From NCBI RefSeq assembly GCF_039555335.1, contig NC_092628.1:100335893-100399892 (forward strand): 64,000 bases of DNA, in the 5' to 3' direction. Position numbers and translations under genes: made by a program. The first letter of the stretch is position 1, and each line of letters starts with the position of its first letter. This document shows, piece after piece, positions 1 to 11,453 of the stretch. Origin of the DNA: Amphiura filiformis (Eukaryota; Echinodermata; Ophiuroidea; Amphilepidida; Amphiuridae). The notes beneath the pieces were generated by a model. It was not told the origin of the DNA. It saw only the letters and a program-made list of their open reading frames with translations, and made no database searches.

Positions 1-1
1 T

Positions 2-623
2 AGTAGTAGTGCCCAGACCAGTAGTGGACATTCACTGATAGAAGAAAACTTACGTAACTCAGAGGCTTCTAGTCATAACTCACCACCGCAATCCCCACCT
101 ACAAGTCCTGAAACCAATGTGGAGTTGAAGCCAGCAGTCAGCAGACCTCCGTCTGCTTCTGCAGCTTCTTCACCCAGTCACGGTGGCACAGTTAATGTAG
201 CCGAGCAGGAGAAACGTGTGAAGCAAACAAGACGTCGTCTGCGTAAATCAGACTGCCTTTTTCTGAACGCCTGTATCGGTGTGGTGGAAGGTGATCCTGT
301 AGCCGTAGAAATGTATTTGGCTTCAGGTGGTGATCCAACTCGTCAACTCACACATGATGAAGTAACTTTGTTAAACAGACCCAGTGCATTTGACATCGGG
401 TTTACATTGGTGCACCTGGCCATCCGATTCCAACGAGAGGATCTCTTGGCCGTTCTTCTATCTTCTGGCGTGTCAAGTCACGCAGTGAAAAGACCACCCT
501 CGCAAGTGTGTTCTGATCTGGCTGCTGATATTCGCAGGGACATTGCCAAGTCACTGAGGCAGAGGAAAGGAGACTTCTCATGCTATTTTGTTACAGATAT
601 GGTGACCTTCATATTACCTGGTG
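2..623 (+). CDS. ZRANB1: TRABID deubiquitinase, internal exon (linker and AnkUBD), 5' end outside window
   Basis: The reading frame is open from base 2 and has no start here, so the exon continues upstream of the window. The first ~80 codons are a Ser/Pro-rich linker followed by a basic stretch (KRVKQTRRRLRK). Residues ~85-207 of the joined fragment match the ankyrin-type ubiquitin-binding domain of TRABID (motifs LNACIGVVEGD, YLASGGDPTRQL, FTLVHLAIRFQRED). The three N-terminal NZF zinc fingers of the family are absent and expected upstream: the joined fragment is 510 residues against about 708 for human. The exon ends at a consensus donor (GTAAGT at 624), leaving one base of a split codon. 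TRABID cleaves K29/K33 (and K63) ubiquitin chains and is linked to Wnt signalling; the AnkUBD positions the distal ubiquitin. Family call is secure; the exon's 5' boundary is not visible. Confidence 0.95.
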
Positions 624-1275
624 GTAAGTCACCATGTTTCATATTTATATTATTTCAAAAATTTTGTAATAAATCTGACATTATAAATTCTGTTATTCCA
701 ATCTTGAGTTTGCTTCTAGTTATATAAAAAGTCATGAATAGATGCGCAGATAAGAGGATTTGTTCATTAAATGTTATGACTTTCCTATTGTGATTAAGCA
801 CATGTACATGCATGTACATCTCAAGTTTATATTTTAGGTCCCTGAAACACCAGTAGGTATGTGTTGGGTAGAGGTAAAAATAAACAATACTAGTAATTAA
901 AGAGAATAACAAACTTATGTCAAGTGTAGAAAATCCAATTTGGAACTTCCACATGCACACTATATTCTTGCTATCCAGAGGTCTTTTATTTCAATTCTTT
1001 TTAAAATTTAGTCTTTTATTGCTTCAAGTTTGAGTCGATAAAACTGAAAAGATCCTTCTTTGCACTGGAAATGAAGACGCAAATCCCATACATGTAGGTA
1101 ACACGTCTGAGTGTATGTATGCAGAGAAGGTGACTTTTATGATGCGTACAAAAAAGCCATATAGACATTGTAGTTGGTATGAATGTGTCAACACATACAA
1201 ATTGTACTAGTTATTTGAATTTGAAATGCTAATTTCTGCTGATACATGTATCATCTTATATATTGCTGTTTACAG
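624..1275 (+). other. ZRANB1 intron (window intron 1)
   Basis: Donor GTAAGT at 624 and acceptor TTTACAG ending at 1275. The 652 bases are AT-rich. I see no repeat, RNA gene or coding signal in it. Confidence 0.85.
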
Positions 1276-1347
1276 AAATAGAAGATCTACCGCTGACAGT
1301 AAGAAATCAACTATTTGATGAATTATTGGACAGAGATGTACAGAAAG
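1276..1347 (+). CDS. ZRANB1: TRABID deubiquitinase exon (window exon 2)
   Basis: A 72-base exon flanked by an AG acceptor and a GTAAGG donor. It completes the split codon from the previous exon and reads EIEDLPLTVRNQLFDELLDR then DVQK, the linker between the AnkUBD and the OTU core in TRABID (family pattern LPxxVQxxLFDExLDRDVQK). It leaves one base (phase 1) that joins cleanly to the next coding exon about 9.9 kb downstream. It is too short to be noticed as an ORF and was found by phase and similarity. Confidence 0.93.
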
Positions 1348-1519
1348 GTAAGGGCAAACTTCAGGTCCATGTCAAAATCTCTTAAATTTGATATAACAGT
1401 TTGAAGATTATAATGTTACACTGGTCCAGATATGAGTGACACTTTCTTTAAGACCTCCGACTCACAAATCAACAACATGTTGTTATGCCAAATAGTAGAA
1501 TTGTGTATTTTTCAACAAA

Positions 1520-1610
1520 CTTTAATATGAATTATTGAGCATGTTTATACTGAGCACCTGGCATTACTACATCTCACACCATTATCAGGCCGTACGCTGT
1601 AAATGCAGTT
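1520..1610 (+). mobile_element. Left fragment of a ~0.5-kb MITE family (copy A), split by a later insertion
   Basis: About 90 bases (GTTTATACTGAGCA ... GCTGTAAATGCAG) match, in order, the reverse complement of 9800-9915. The family resumes at 4362 with CAATTCACTACTCATG. The missing middle is the TIR element 1614-4361, so this copy was the insertion target. Ends of the family carry a short inverted repeat resembling CAGTGTGTTTCTACTTAGCA. Confidence 0.7.
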
Positions 1611-2028
1611 TAAAGGCCCGGTCACACCATGACGGACGATAAGCAACGAAAGGTGACGAACGTGAAAATCACAAACTGTTGACGGCAAAGCGACAACAAA
1701 AAGAGGAAAAACAAGATTCGGTGACGAGTGGGAACGACCTTCAGCGACAACACGACGGCAAGGGACGAAAGGCTGCGGCAGGAAGCGGAGACTAGCGACC
1801 AAATCCGGACGTTGTCTGGGCGATGAGTGACGAAGTCTCGACGGAGCCCGACAACAAGCAACGAGGTCAGACGGCAGGCAGCGGATTTGCTTGCGGCAAG
1901 AAACGGCAGCTGATGGAGAATTGCGGTGATGATGACGTGACTCAGCAGCCGACAGTAAAGCCTGTATGTGTGCGGGTCGTATACATGTAGTCCCCTTTGG
2001 CGTTCCCACTCTTCACAACGTTCTGATC

Positions 2029-2642
2029 ATCCACTCAAAAATATCAATATCAATAATAATCAAAAATATTAACATCAATATCAACAATAATCAAAAATAG
2101 TAAAAGTAATATCAATAATAATCAGGATTATTAACATCAATATCAATAATAATCAAAAATATTACACATATCAATAATAAACAAAAAATCAATATCAATA
2201 ATAATAAAATAGTAAAAGTAATATCAATATAATCAGGATTATTAACATCAATATCAATAATAATCAAAAATATTACACATATCAATAATAAACAAAAAAA
2301 TCAATATCAATAATAATCCAAAAATATCAACATCAATATCAATAGTAATCAAAAATATTACACATATCAATAATAATAATAAAAAATTATATAAATATCA
2401 ATAATAATCAAAAATACTAATATTGATATCAATAATAATCAAAAATATTACACATATCAATAATATTCAAAAATATTACACATATCAATAATAATAAAAA
2501 ATATTACACATATCAATAATAACAAATAATAACAAAAAAACAATATAAATATCAATAATAATCAAAAATAGTAAAATCAATATAAATAATAATCTAAACT
2601 TTTAATATCTATATCAATAATAATCAAAAATATTAACATCAA
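2029..2642. repeat. AT-rich satellite, ATCAATAATAATCAAAAATA-type units (left block)
   Basis: Imperfect tandem repeats built from ATCAATATCAATAATAATC and AAAAATATTAACATC words fill this block inside the TIR element. The same repeat continues at 3607 after the insert, showing it was one array before the insertion. Confidence 0.9.
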
Positions 2643-3606
2643 TGTAACCCACCCTCCAAGTTCGGGTTATAATAACTTTGTTGTTTTAGTATGGTCTGAG
2701 AACCTTTGTTAGGAACTTTAGCTAATGTTGTTTTTCTTTTGTTTAATTAACTATTTGGACTTTAATTCTGTCTTAATTAATGCTGTAGCTCTGTTTACCA
2801 TTGATTTCTAAATTACATGCTGATCCATCACCAGCCATGTTAATTCCAGCATTAGTCAAGTAAATTGGATTTGAGGATTCAGATGTCTTTTAAGTATTTT
2901 TTTTGTGTTTCCATCAGGTGTAGAAACCACACCCTCTTAAAGTAGGCATTGACTTCCAATTTTAGCATGTTTAAAGAGCTACTTAAGATTCAACTATGCA
3001 TGTAGCTTTAAGATTAGACATGTTTGATACTCAGGTTGAAGTGACATTTCCAAGTAGATTAGTTGTACTTGGAAATCTGTTAAGTTTGGTTTATTGATTC
3101 TAAATAATAGGGTTTGATGAGTTTTAAGTGTTTTGTAATTTGTAGGACTGAATCATACAATTAGTAAGTCTCGGATAGAGTAATTGATAAAGGGGTGGAG
3201 TTAAATAAGTTTAGGCCTCTGTATCACTTGTGTTTTCCATTTAAGTATATGATTATAATTAACTGTAAAGTGTAAGTTTAAAGTTGGTTAAAGAGATGGT
3301 CAGTGATAGCTGGCCTGGTTATTAAAATATTTTTAGGTTCTAAAGCACTTCCATCATAGCCTCCATCAAGGCAACATCTATCTTATCCATCTAGCCGATA
3401 TCCATCTATTGCAATCCATCATAAATTAAAGGACCAGTATATAATAATTATCTGCATTTATATCGTGTGTTTACTGTTTTGCGTCAGATTACTTGGACTT
3501 CGCCAGAATAACGCCCCTACGACCAATTGTTGATCTTATTTTAAAAACTTGAACTTCACCGACAAACCAGTATCACTTAAAGTGATCAGAAGTTAGGTTT
3601 GTTACA
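2643..3606. mobile_element. Solo-LTR-like insert, 964 bp, TG...CA ends
   Basis: The insert interrupts the AT satellite. It starts TGTAACCCACC, ends GGTTTGTTACA (so TGTAAC...GTTACA imperfect terminal inverted repeat) and is flanked on both sides by TCAA (2639-2642, 3607-3610). TG/CA ends with a 4-5 bp duplication and no coding capacity fit a solo LTR of a Ty3/gypsy- or BEL-type retrotransposon. Because the flank is itself repetitive, the 4-bp duplication is weak evidence alone. I see no primer-binding site or ORF. Orientation is undetermined. Confidence 0.55.
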
Positions 3607-3955
3607 TCAATATCAATTATTATAATCAAAGATATTAATATCAATATCAATTAGGCCTATTATAATCAAAGATATTAATATCAATATCAATAATAATCAA
3701 AAATATTACACATATCAGAAATAATCAAAAAATTAATATAAATATCAATAGGAATCAAAATATGAAAATCAATATTAATAATAATCCAAACTATTATATC
3801 AATATCAATATATCAATAATGATCAAAATATTATCATCAATATCAATAATAATAATAAATGTTAATATCAGTATCAATAATAATCAAAAATATTAACATC
3901 AATATCAATAACAATATCAATAATAATCAGAAATATTAATATTTTAGATTATTAT
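3607..3955. repeat. AT-rich satellite (right block)
   Basis: Continuation of the array at 2029-2642 with the same ATCAATAATAATC words. It ends where the CpG-richer right sub-terminal part of the TIR element begins. Confidence 0.9.
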
Positions 3956-4361
3956 TGATATTATTTTCTTTTTATATGAACTTTAAAATTGCATCGTGCC
4001 GAGTAGTCTATTGAAATCGAAGTGACGTTTACCAATGACTACCAACAAAATTGTGACGACCTCAAAACGACTAGACACGGCTTCACACGGTATGGAAACG
4101 TCAAAGAAATGAGGGTTGCGGTCTCCAACGAAATCTGAACGGAATCACAACTGATTCTTTTGCCGTCACAAAATTTTCAACATGTTGAAAATTTGCCGAT
4201 TTAACGCGACGAATAATTGCGGCCGTCTCTGGCGTCGCTAACGGATTAAATCAGCGACAACTAACGGCAGCACACGGTGAGTGACTGTAAATTCAAAATT
4301 GCAATTCGCAGCTTAACATCGCTTGTCGTTCACCCCTATTCGTCATAGTGTGACCGGGCCT

Positions 4362-5160
4362 TAACAATTCACTACTCATGTATTTAGTGGGTTAGTCGGA
4401 AGTCCAGAAAATATTTTTTGTGACCTTAAAGGTCATATTTTGAATGCTCGCACTGTATTGTCCATTAAACATCATTTTAAGAGCAATATACTTTCTCAAC
4501 CGGTTTACCAGTAATTCTCTTTGACTTTTGTTCACATCTTATTTTATTCTAATGTCTTGTCTTTTTCTGTTTGTCTGTTCAACCGCAGACCCTTGAATGT
4601 TTTCATTTGTTTTTTGCTCTGCGTGTGTTGCACCACAACTCCTTTTCAGGTTTTTCATTGATGCCACTCGTTATATCTTATCTCAGGCTCACTTTTGTCC
4701 TATCTCTTGCCCAATCACATGGTTGTTTGTTCTACCGTGATCGCATTTGACAGTGACTGTCAGCAATGGGCTTGTGATCGAATAGACTACTTGCTTAAAT
4801 AATTTTGTCTGATATTGTTTCGCTAATTCTGGCATTTGTCTTTATATCATGTATTATTGAAGTTTCTTGAATTGAATTGAATTGTATGTGGGCTAACTTC
4901 CTGTGTCACCCACCAAATTTTCACCCTAACTGTTTCTAAGTACTGAGAATATTAGCATGTATTTGCCACTATTAACCACCTTAAAAAGTGGTTGATGGTG
5001 AGGTTCACTCGCTCACATCACCCTGCATTCACCTTCACCTGATCTGTTTCTACTGGGGCCGTTAATGTGTATTCCTTGCATCACCCCCTATGCACTCGAA
5101 TTCACAGGCAACCATTTGCTCAGTAGAAACATGCTGATTGTCTGCAGGTATAATTTCTGT
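4362..5160 (+). mobile_element. Right part of MITE copy A, interrupted by a LINE 3' tail
   Basis: Matches the reverse complement of 9461-9800 in order: the stretch ending GAAGTCCAGAAAATATTTT, the CTTAAAGGTCA stretch, then (after an insert at about 4460-4884) GGCTAACTTCCTGTGTCACC, ACTATTAACCACCTT and CTGATCTGTTTCTACTGG. It ends near AGTAGAAACATGCTGATTG, the family's terminal repeat. Confidence 0.7.
4460..4884 (+). mobile_element. LINE or SINE 3' tail ending in (TTGAA)n
   Basis: About 425 bases present here but absent from the paralogous MITE copy at 9.46-9.92 kb. It ends in a short pentanucleotide tail (TTGAATTGAATTGAATTG), as in CR1/L2-type retroposons. TGTAT-like words at both junctions could be a short target duplication. 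No ORF remains. Confidence 0.5.
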
Positions 5161-6162
5161 TTAAATGTTGTGTTTGTATTAGGTGCATCCTAGCAACATG
5201 TTCTTGCACATTGAGTAAATTGACCGAGTATGATCTTGACCATATCAAACAACAATATTGTCATTGTGATCTTTCGTGTAAATAGATGGTGTATGATGAT
5301 GCTACACACTGACTGACCCTGATAAAAGTTTATCTGGAAACAATTTTAAAAATCGAAACCATTGCTGAACAAAAAGAAGTTACCAAAAGAAAGATAAAGT
5401 CTATACACAAATTTGGTTTGACACATTCCTACCCTTAGTACCCTAGGGATTCGCTTAAAACTGAGGTACATTATGTTTTCCCCGGGCAAAGGTGCCCTTT
5501 TTGTCCCTTCCTTCCCCATGATGCCTTTTGGTGTATAGTCAAGACGGAAAGACCATCTTTTTCAGTATTGCTACTGTAACAGTAGGATACTGGTATTTCA
5601 ATTTTTAAGAATTTTGTAAGAACTAATGAACTAAATTAACAAGTATCTCCCATACCCATCTCCCAGTTTTAGCATCTGCCCCAAAATACAGTCTTTAGCA
5701 TCCCCCAAAGACCCCTATTTTTGTGCTCCTGCATGTTACTTACAATTGGAATGCCCCCTTCCAACCCCCCCTCCCATGGTTTCCTATGGTAGTCATAGCT
5801 AGGGTCTGACTGTTGTCAGCACCAAAGACGCACAGTTTAACATACCTGCTCACACCTGCAGATAGGTTCCTACCTGGGTTCCTAGGCAATAACTACATGA
5901 AGGTATGATGATACATTCTTAAACACTTGAGAAAATTCCTGCAATCTCATTGGTTCTTAGCCGTGTGATATGATACAATATAACACAGTTCAGCGTGTGC
6001 GTGTAAACGTAATATGTGAACTTGCTATTTGAGCCAATCCAAGACGCATATAGCAAAAATGGGACTGATCGATTCTAAGCCAAAGGTAATTCCTTGTAAA
6101 ATGATTTAATTTGATTAAAATTTGGTATACTTATGATATATTTTATCTGAATTGAAGTGTTT

Positions 6163-6366
6163 AAGAATGAGATTAAAGGTATTGCTTTTAACCGCTGTTG
6201 TGCATCTATAGTCTCATATAACATGGGCGACATCATTATTTTTCATGTGAAACAACTTGGCTTGGCCTCATTGTTTTACTTAAAATAATGATGTCACCCA
6301 TGTTATATGAGACAGTAGATGCACAACATGCACAGTGGCTTAAAACAATACCTTTATTCTCTAATT
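6163..6366. mobile_element. Hairpin MITE, ~85-bp inverted arms
   Basis: The left arm (6163-6240) and right arm (6286-6366) are near-perfect inverted repeats, sharing GTCTCATATAACATGGG and GACATCATTATT. They are separated by ~45 bases. There is no coding capacity. Superfamily not assigned; I saw no unambiguous target duplication. Confidence 0.8.
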
Positions 6367-7934
6367 TGTATGTACACATCATTTGACCATTTGATTTGGA
6401 GTTTGCTTGGATTTAAGTACCTGTAGGCTGACCTGTAGTTTCAAGTACTGGTACATAATTATACTGACTTGAACACACCTGTGCTCTAACAATATGTAAT
6501 TATCATATAAAATTAAATTGATCTCAAAATTAAGTACCATACCAAAACTAAATGTACTGAAGTAGATAGAATTTGGCCAGCCTGTCTGTTTAAATGGCAT
6601 ACAGTTGTGAAATTATTTGCATTTTAAATTATCCATACTAGCAGGTCACTGCCAAGGGAATTAAATATAAAATGACTCATAATGTGACTAAACACAGCCA
6701 AATCAAAACAGTGGTAATGAGTCTATTACATACAACTGTTTGAGTACAACAAGGTGGTTATTGCTTTGTTATTGTCTATTCACTTACAACCTTCTTGAAT
6801 TCAAGCAGCGAATGGGTTTACCTAGAGGCTAGCTAGATCCCTGGGAATTGAATTGTGTATGGTAGTAGTTCTTGGATCATTTGGCAGATTAAAAAATAGC
6901 ATTACAGTCTTTGTAATCCATACAGATAGAAAACATTACTACATGTATGTATACTTTTAAATACAAATACAGTGATACATTATTTTAAATAACAATTTAT
7001 ACTTAGGCAAAAACATCTGGAGTCCAAAAATATCCATGTCAAAAAAGTTAAGTGTTCATAGCCCTTGTTTGTTATGCTGTACAGCTAATTATACAACATT
7101 TTTGGCTTTTGAACATTAAATCAATCATTGCCAGAAATATAACAAATAAAATTGAATTCCATAATTTGTAGACTGTAGGTACAGTACCAGATTGGTATTT
7201 TTCTGTTAAAAGTTTGCTCTATATTTCCAACTGTACATCTGGAATCTCTGGATGCTGGAATTGTCCTGAAAATCATCTCTATTCTCTAGTGACGTAAATG
7301 TCATCAAAATGTGACATAAGAAGGCCAAGTTATAGTTTAAAACAAACAGTAAAGAACATAATAAGGATGTGAATGGTTAGTCAGTTCAAACCTCAAAAGC
7401 AACTTTGGCAATATTGTCAGGACTATTAATTATAATATATATGCCTGATTGAGTCAAAATTAATTAAGTCACCCATAACTGTCCATTAATGCATTATCAT
7501 TCATTTAATCTTGTTCATTTCAATATGAATGGAACAATTGAACTTAACAAATTCCCATACTATACATTGTAAATGGTATTGAAACTTGTATATCCACATA
7601 GACCTAAACGTACATGACCTGTAATTGTCTGTAAAAACAGCACAATTTAATGTCTCCTGAGATTTAATGCATGTTACTGTTACATGAATTTGCACATTAT
7701 GTATGTTCTCTGCAACATTCATGTCATATTTTATTGCTGTGGATGTCATTCATGTATTAGAGGCGGGGAAGTGAGTAATACAATTAATGCATGTGTTATA
7801 GTCAACATAATTGGCAAGTCACATGAATGACCAGATCTAGACTAATGTGAATCAATGTGATCCATGCACAGGCGTATGGTAATACTGCATGATGTGAAAA
7901 AAGGTATAAGCCTAGGGGATTATTTGAATATATA

Positions 7935-9250
7935 TATAAAAGTGCTATCTCACCTCACCAGGCTGTGTTCGACCATTGTTGGACGTAGCCCTCTTCATGA
8001 TTCTTCCACTGTTCTCTATCTCTTGCATTTCTTGTCCATGTAGGTCCCATGTAGGCAGTAATGTCATCACGCCACCTCTTCCTCTTGATCTTTTCCCTGT
8101 TCTTGGTTGCCATTCTGTAAGCCGTTTAGTCCATCTGTTATCTTCCCTTCGTGCCAGGTGACCTGCCCATCTCCATTTCGCTTCTTTGAGTTTCACCATA
8201 ATGTCTTTGACTTGAGTTTGACGTCTTATTTCAGTGTTCTTAATTTTATCCCTTAAGGTAATGTGTAGCATCTTCCTTTCCATTGCTCTTTGGGCTGTTT
8301 GTAGTTTCTGTTCCAGGTACTTGGTTGTTGTCCATGTTTCTGCCCCATATGTCATTGTTGGCAATACACACTGGTTGAACATTCTACTTCTCAGATACAT
8401 TGGTAACTTTTTATCACATAGAATGTCCTTGAATCTTCCAAAGCAACTCCAACCTGCCTTTATTCTGATCAAAGCTTCTTCCCTGGTGTTGTCCTCCATC
8501 TTCACTGTTTGGCCGAGATATTTGTAACCATCCACCTTTTCGATAACATCACCTTCAACTTGAATGACATCCTCTGACTGGTAGTTTGTCATATATTTTG
8601 TTTTGCCCTTGTGTATGTTCAGTCCAATCTTTTTACTTCCTTTATTCAGATCATTTAACTGGACCTCCATATCCTTTACTGATCTTGTCACCAAAGCTAC
8701 ATCATCTGCGAATCTCAGATCTGTTAGCTTCTCGCCATCTATGTTGATCCCTCTCTCCTGTAGGTTCAGCTTTCTGAATATATCTTCCATTGCTGTAGTG
8801 AATATTTTGGGGATATTGTGTCTCCCTGTCTCACACCACACTGAATTCGGATTGTTTTTGAAACATCGTTTTCAATGTGGATTTTGGCTGTGGCATTATG
8901 TCCTCGAGAATTTGGACATAACCTTCATTGACTCCAACTTTACGTAGTGCTGTAAAGAGGTCTTTATGTTCCACTGAGTCAAAGGCCTTCTCATAGTCTA
9001 TATATATCCAATGCATAGCTTCAAATTATATTCATTTGCCTTCTCAATAAGTTGGTTGATTGCATGCAGATGGTCTACTGTTGAATATCCACTTCTGAAG
9101 CCTGCCTGTTCTCTTGGTTGGTTTTCATCAAGCACTCCTTTAAAAGTGCTATACGCATCCATAACTAAATATGGTGAAAAGGGGCCAGATTTTTTAGCAT
9201 TATGTTGTATCATCGACGTTTTTGCTACTTTCCACTTGGGGTTCATTTTA
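7935..9250 (-). mobile_element. RTE-clade non-LTR retrotransposon, 5'-truncated and frameshifted
   Basis: The minus strand encodes a broken reverse transcriptase in three overlapping frames: 9246-8998 (REQAGFRSGYSTVDH motif), 9016-8831 (YIDYEKAFDSVEHKDL, the RT domain with a catalytic Asp), and 8841-7945 (LRFADDVALV, the catalytic Asp pair near 8706-8701). The last frame continues into the thumb and the C-terminal KEAKWRWAGHLARRED...RWT...W segment typical of RTE elements. The reading frame shifts twice, the endonuclease half is missing, and the 3' end runs into a short TA-rich tract at ~7925-7940. It is a dead 3' copy in the antisense orientation to ZRANB1. Confidence 0.9.
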
Positions 9251-9460
9251 AGCTATATCAACATTTAGCCTCATTTACTTGTGTTGGATTACATTTAGGG
9301 TCTCTTTTTATGTCATCAATGATTCAAAGTTGAAAAATTGTTATTGTTATACAATACAATTTAGGGTAAATGCTTACAGTTTGGGGCAGCATATTTGCTA
9401 ATCTGTTACACCATAACAAGGGCTTGTTTAAGGTGTCTGTTACCTGGAGGTGAAAGCTGC

Positions 9461-9920
9461 CAATCAGTGTGTTTCTACTTAGCAAGCGGTTGCGTGTGAA
9501 TTCAAGTGAATGCCGGGTGATGAGAGGAATACCCGGTAACGGCTCCAGTAGAAACAGATCGGGTGAAGGTGAATGCAGGGTGATGCGAGTGAATCCATCA
9601 ACCACCTTGTGAGGTGGTTAATAGTGGTGAATTGGAGATAACGTACATTCTCAGTAGAAACAGATCGGGTGAAGATTTGGTGGGTGACACAGAAAGTTAG
9701 CCTACTACAATATAGCATAAGCATTCAAATCTGACCTTGAAGGTCATGAAAAATATTTTCTGGACTTCCGCCTTCCCCAATAAATACATGAGTAGTGAAT
9801 CGTTACCCTGCATTTACAGCTCAGTAGAAACGACCCGATGAAAATGAGAGGTTTAAAATGCAGGCGAAGGTGAATTCGCGGTAATGCGAGTTGCTCAGTA
9901 TAAACACGCTGATAGTTGCA
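9461..9920 (-). mobile_element. ~0.46-kb MITE, uninterrupted copy B of the family at 1.5/4.4 kb
   Basis: It is the reverse complement of the split copy at 1520-5160. The termini are imperfect inverted repeats (CAGTGTGTTTCTACTTAGCA and TGCTCAGTATAAACACGCTG). Inside are repeats of CAGTAGAAACAGATCGGGTG and a small hairpin, CACCTTGTGAGGTGG. This copy lacks the 2.7-kb insert and so defines the empty site. Confidence 0.75.
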
Positions 9921-11254
9921 ATGTGAATTAGTTTACATGCTAGTTGTTTCATATTTATGTTTTCATTGTACAATGTCATTGCAACACTCATGCTGACTGT
10001 GTACAATTTGCACCATTTAACAAACAATCCCAAAGCATGCCATTCAAATTCACCAATATTGATCTGCATTGGGTAAACATGTTGATGTGGATTTTATATT
10101 GCCTTGTTGCTCATCAACTTGAAATGATAACAAACCTATTTTTTTAATTAGGACAGATATAAATACAAAACTATAAATGAAAGATGTACATGTATGACAG
10201 AGAAATCCAAACAACAGATCCAAACAGGAAGTTAGTAGTGAGTGATCAGGAAACACTATATAATATTGTACTTATTTATGATGATTAAATTGTTATCTTT
10301 GCTACTACATGATTGTATCAGCAGTGCAGTAGTAAGTTGTCAATTATAAAGAGTTCAATGCAAAAGCAGATAAATGTCATCTTTTAACTTTAACCCTAGC
10401 TTTAAATTAACATGTAGTATTTTTTTATTTCTAAGATAAATTGTGGAAGCTATGATCAAACTTAGTAGCACATATTTTGTTTTATTATTTTGCATTTATT
10501 GCATTTGCCTATATCTCAAATTGAAAAAAAAGAAGGATATATCGCTATTAGGCCTCTGCTTGTCATACATGGATCTGAACAATATACATAGGATGGGAAA
10601 CTCAAATGAGTTCTCTTGTGAAATAATTGGAGAACAAAGTCATTAATATTGACTGCATAATAATGCTGTTACATTTGTAAGGTAATATCAATGTTAAATT
10701 TGGTAACCCATTTTCAGTGCACCACAAGTTCAATGCTATTACAGTACCAATATGTGTACACACATCTTAACCTACATTGCTTCATACCCTCCTCATATTC
10801 ATTCTATGTAACATTGATTAAAATTTTAAAGCAAAATCTATTATACTTGATTCACTATCAACAAAGGGGATTTTGAACCATCCTATGGTTTCTTTATCAG
10901 AAAATGCAATGACATATTTATTGTTCTGTAAGTATAACCTTGACTTGTTTGTTGGCAGTGGTTTCCACAGTGAACGATTTTGTAAAGTGTGCCTGCAATC
11001 CGGAAATGTAAATCATTTTCAAAATTGTATGATGGTATTTCAGCAGACAGAACAAACAAATATTTGTAGATTGTAAGGGCGATACCCCTGTAACCTCTGC
11101 TGTAGCCTATACACCAGATTGTTTTTCATGAAATGGCTCTGTTAACCGTTTACATCCCTGATTTACCTTTTGAGCTCCTCATATGAAGAAGTTCAGAGAA
11201 AACAGAATGGACCTTTCAAAGTTAATATTCTTCATTTTTATTTTATTTACACAG

Positions 11255-11453
11255 AACTGGAGCAGGAATCCCCGATCATCAACTGGAGTGTTGAAGGCAC
11301 AGACAATCTGGGTAGTCGGTTATGCGCCCTCTGGAATCGTACAGCTGGTGACTGCCTCCTTGACTCTGTGTTACAAGCCACTTGGGGAGTTTTTGATACT
11401 GATGCCGTCCTCAGGAGAGCGTTAGGGGATAGTCTTAATGAAGGTGCTCAAAG
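11255..11453 (+). CDS. ZRANB1: TRABID deubiquitinase exon (window exon 3), OTU catalytic Cys
   Basis: Acceptor ACACAG and donor GTAAGAG bound a 199-base exon in phase with its neighbours. It encodes the start of the OTU domain: ESPIINWSVEG, LCALWNRTAGDCLLDSVLQA, then TWGVFDTDAVLRRAL. The nucleophile Cys sits in the NRTAGDCLLDS motif, codon 11353-11355, equivalent to human Cys443. All residues of the family's oxyanion loop around this Cys look intact, so the catalytic site is expected to be functional. Confidence 0.96.

Larger units (their letters stand above)
1614..4361. mobile_element. 2.7-kb TIR transposon, non-autonomous, TAA target duplication (PIF/Harbinger-like)
   Basis: The ends are inverted copies: AGGCCCGGTCACACCATGAC at 1614 and the complement, GTCATAGTGTGACCGGGCCT, at 4342-4361. 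Both are flanked by TAA (1611-1613 and 4362-4364). The paralogous empty site near 9810-9830 shows the same flanks without the insert. A symmetric TIR with a 3-bp TWA duplication is typical of PIF/Harbinger. The sub-terminal 300-400 bases on each side are CpG-rich with many GACGAC/CGACAA words. The middle is an AT-rich satellite, itself split by a solo-LTR-like insert. I found no transposase. The superfamily is inferred from the TSD only. Confidence 0.75.
1348..11254 (+). other. ZRANB1 intron (window intron 2), 9.9 kb, transposon-rich
   Basis: Donor GTAAGG at 1348, acceptor TTTACACAG ending at 11254. It contains the nested elements at about 1.5-5.2 kb, a hairpin MITE at 6.2 kb, an RTE relic at 7.9-9.25 kb and a second copy of the MITE family at 9.46-9.92 kb, each listed separately. 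I see nothing specific in 5160-6160, 6370-7940 or 9925-11254 beyond AT-rich sequence. 5440-5800 has several short C-tracts of the kind found in the G/C-tract elements further on, but no clear ends. Confidence 0.85.

Noticed and set aside
1545..2009. A 154-residue minus-strand ORF
   Set aside because: It lies across the terminal repeat and CpG-rich sub-terminal region of the 2.7-kb TIR element, with no similarity to a known family and composition driven by repeated GACGAC words.
8234..8947. Plus-strand ORFs opposite the RTE relic
   Set aside because: Shadows of the minus-strand reverse transcriptase frames.
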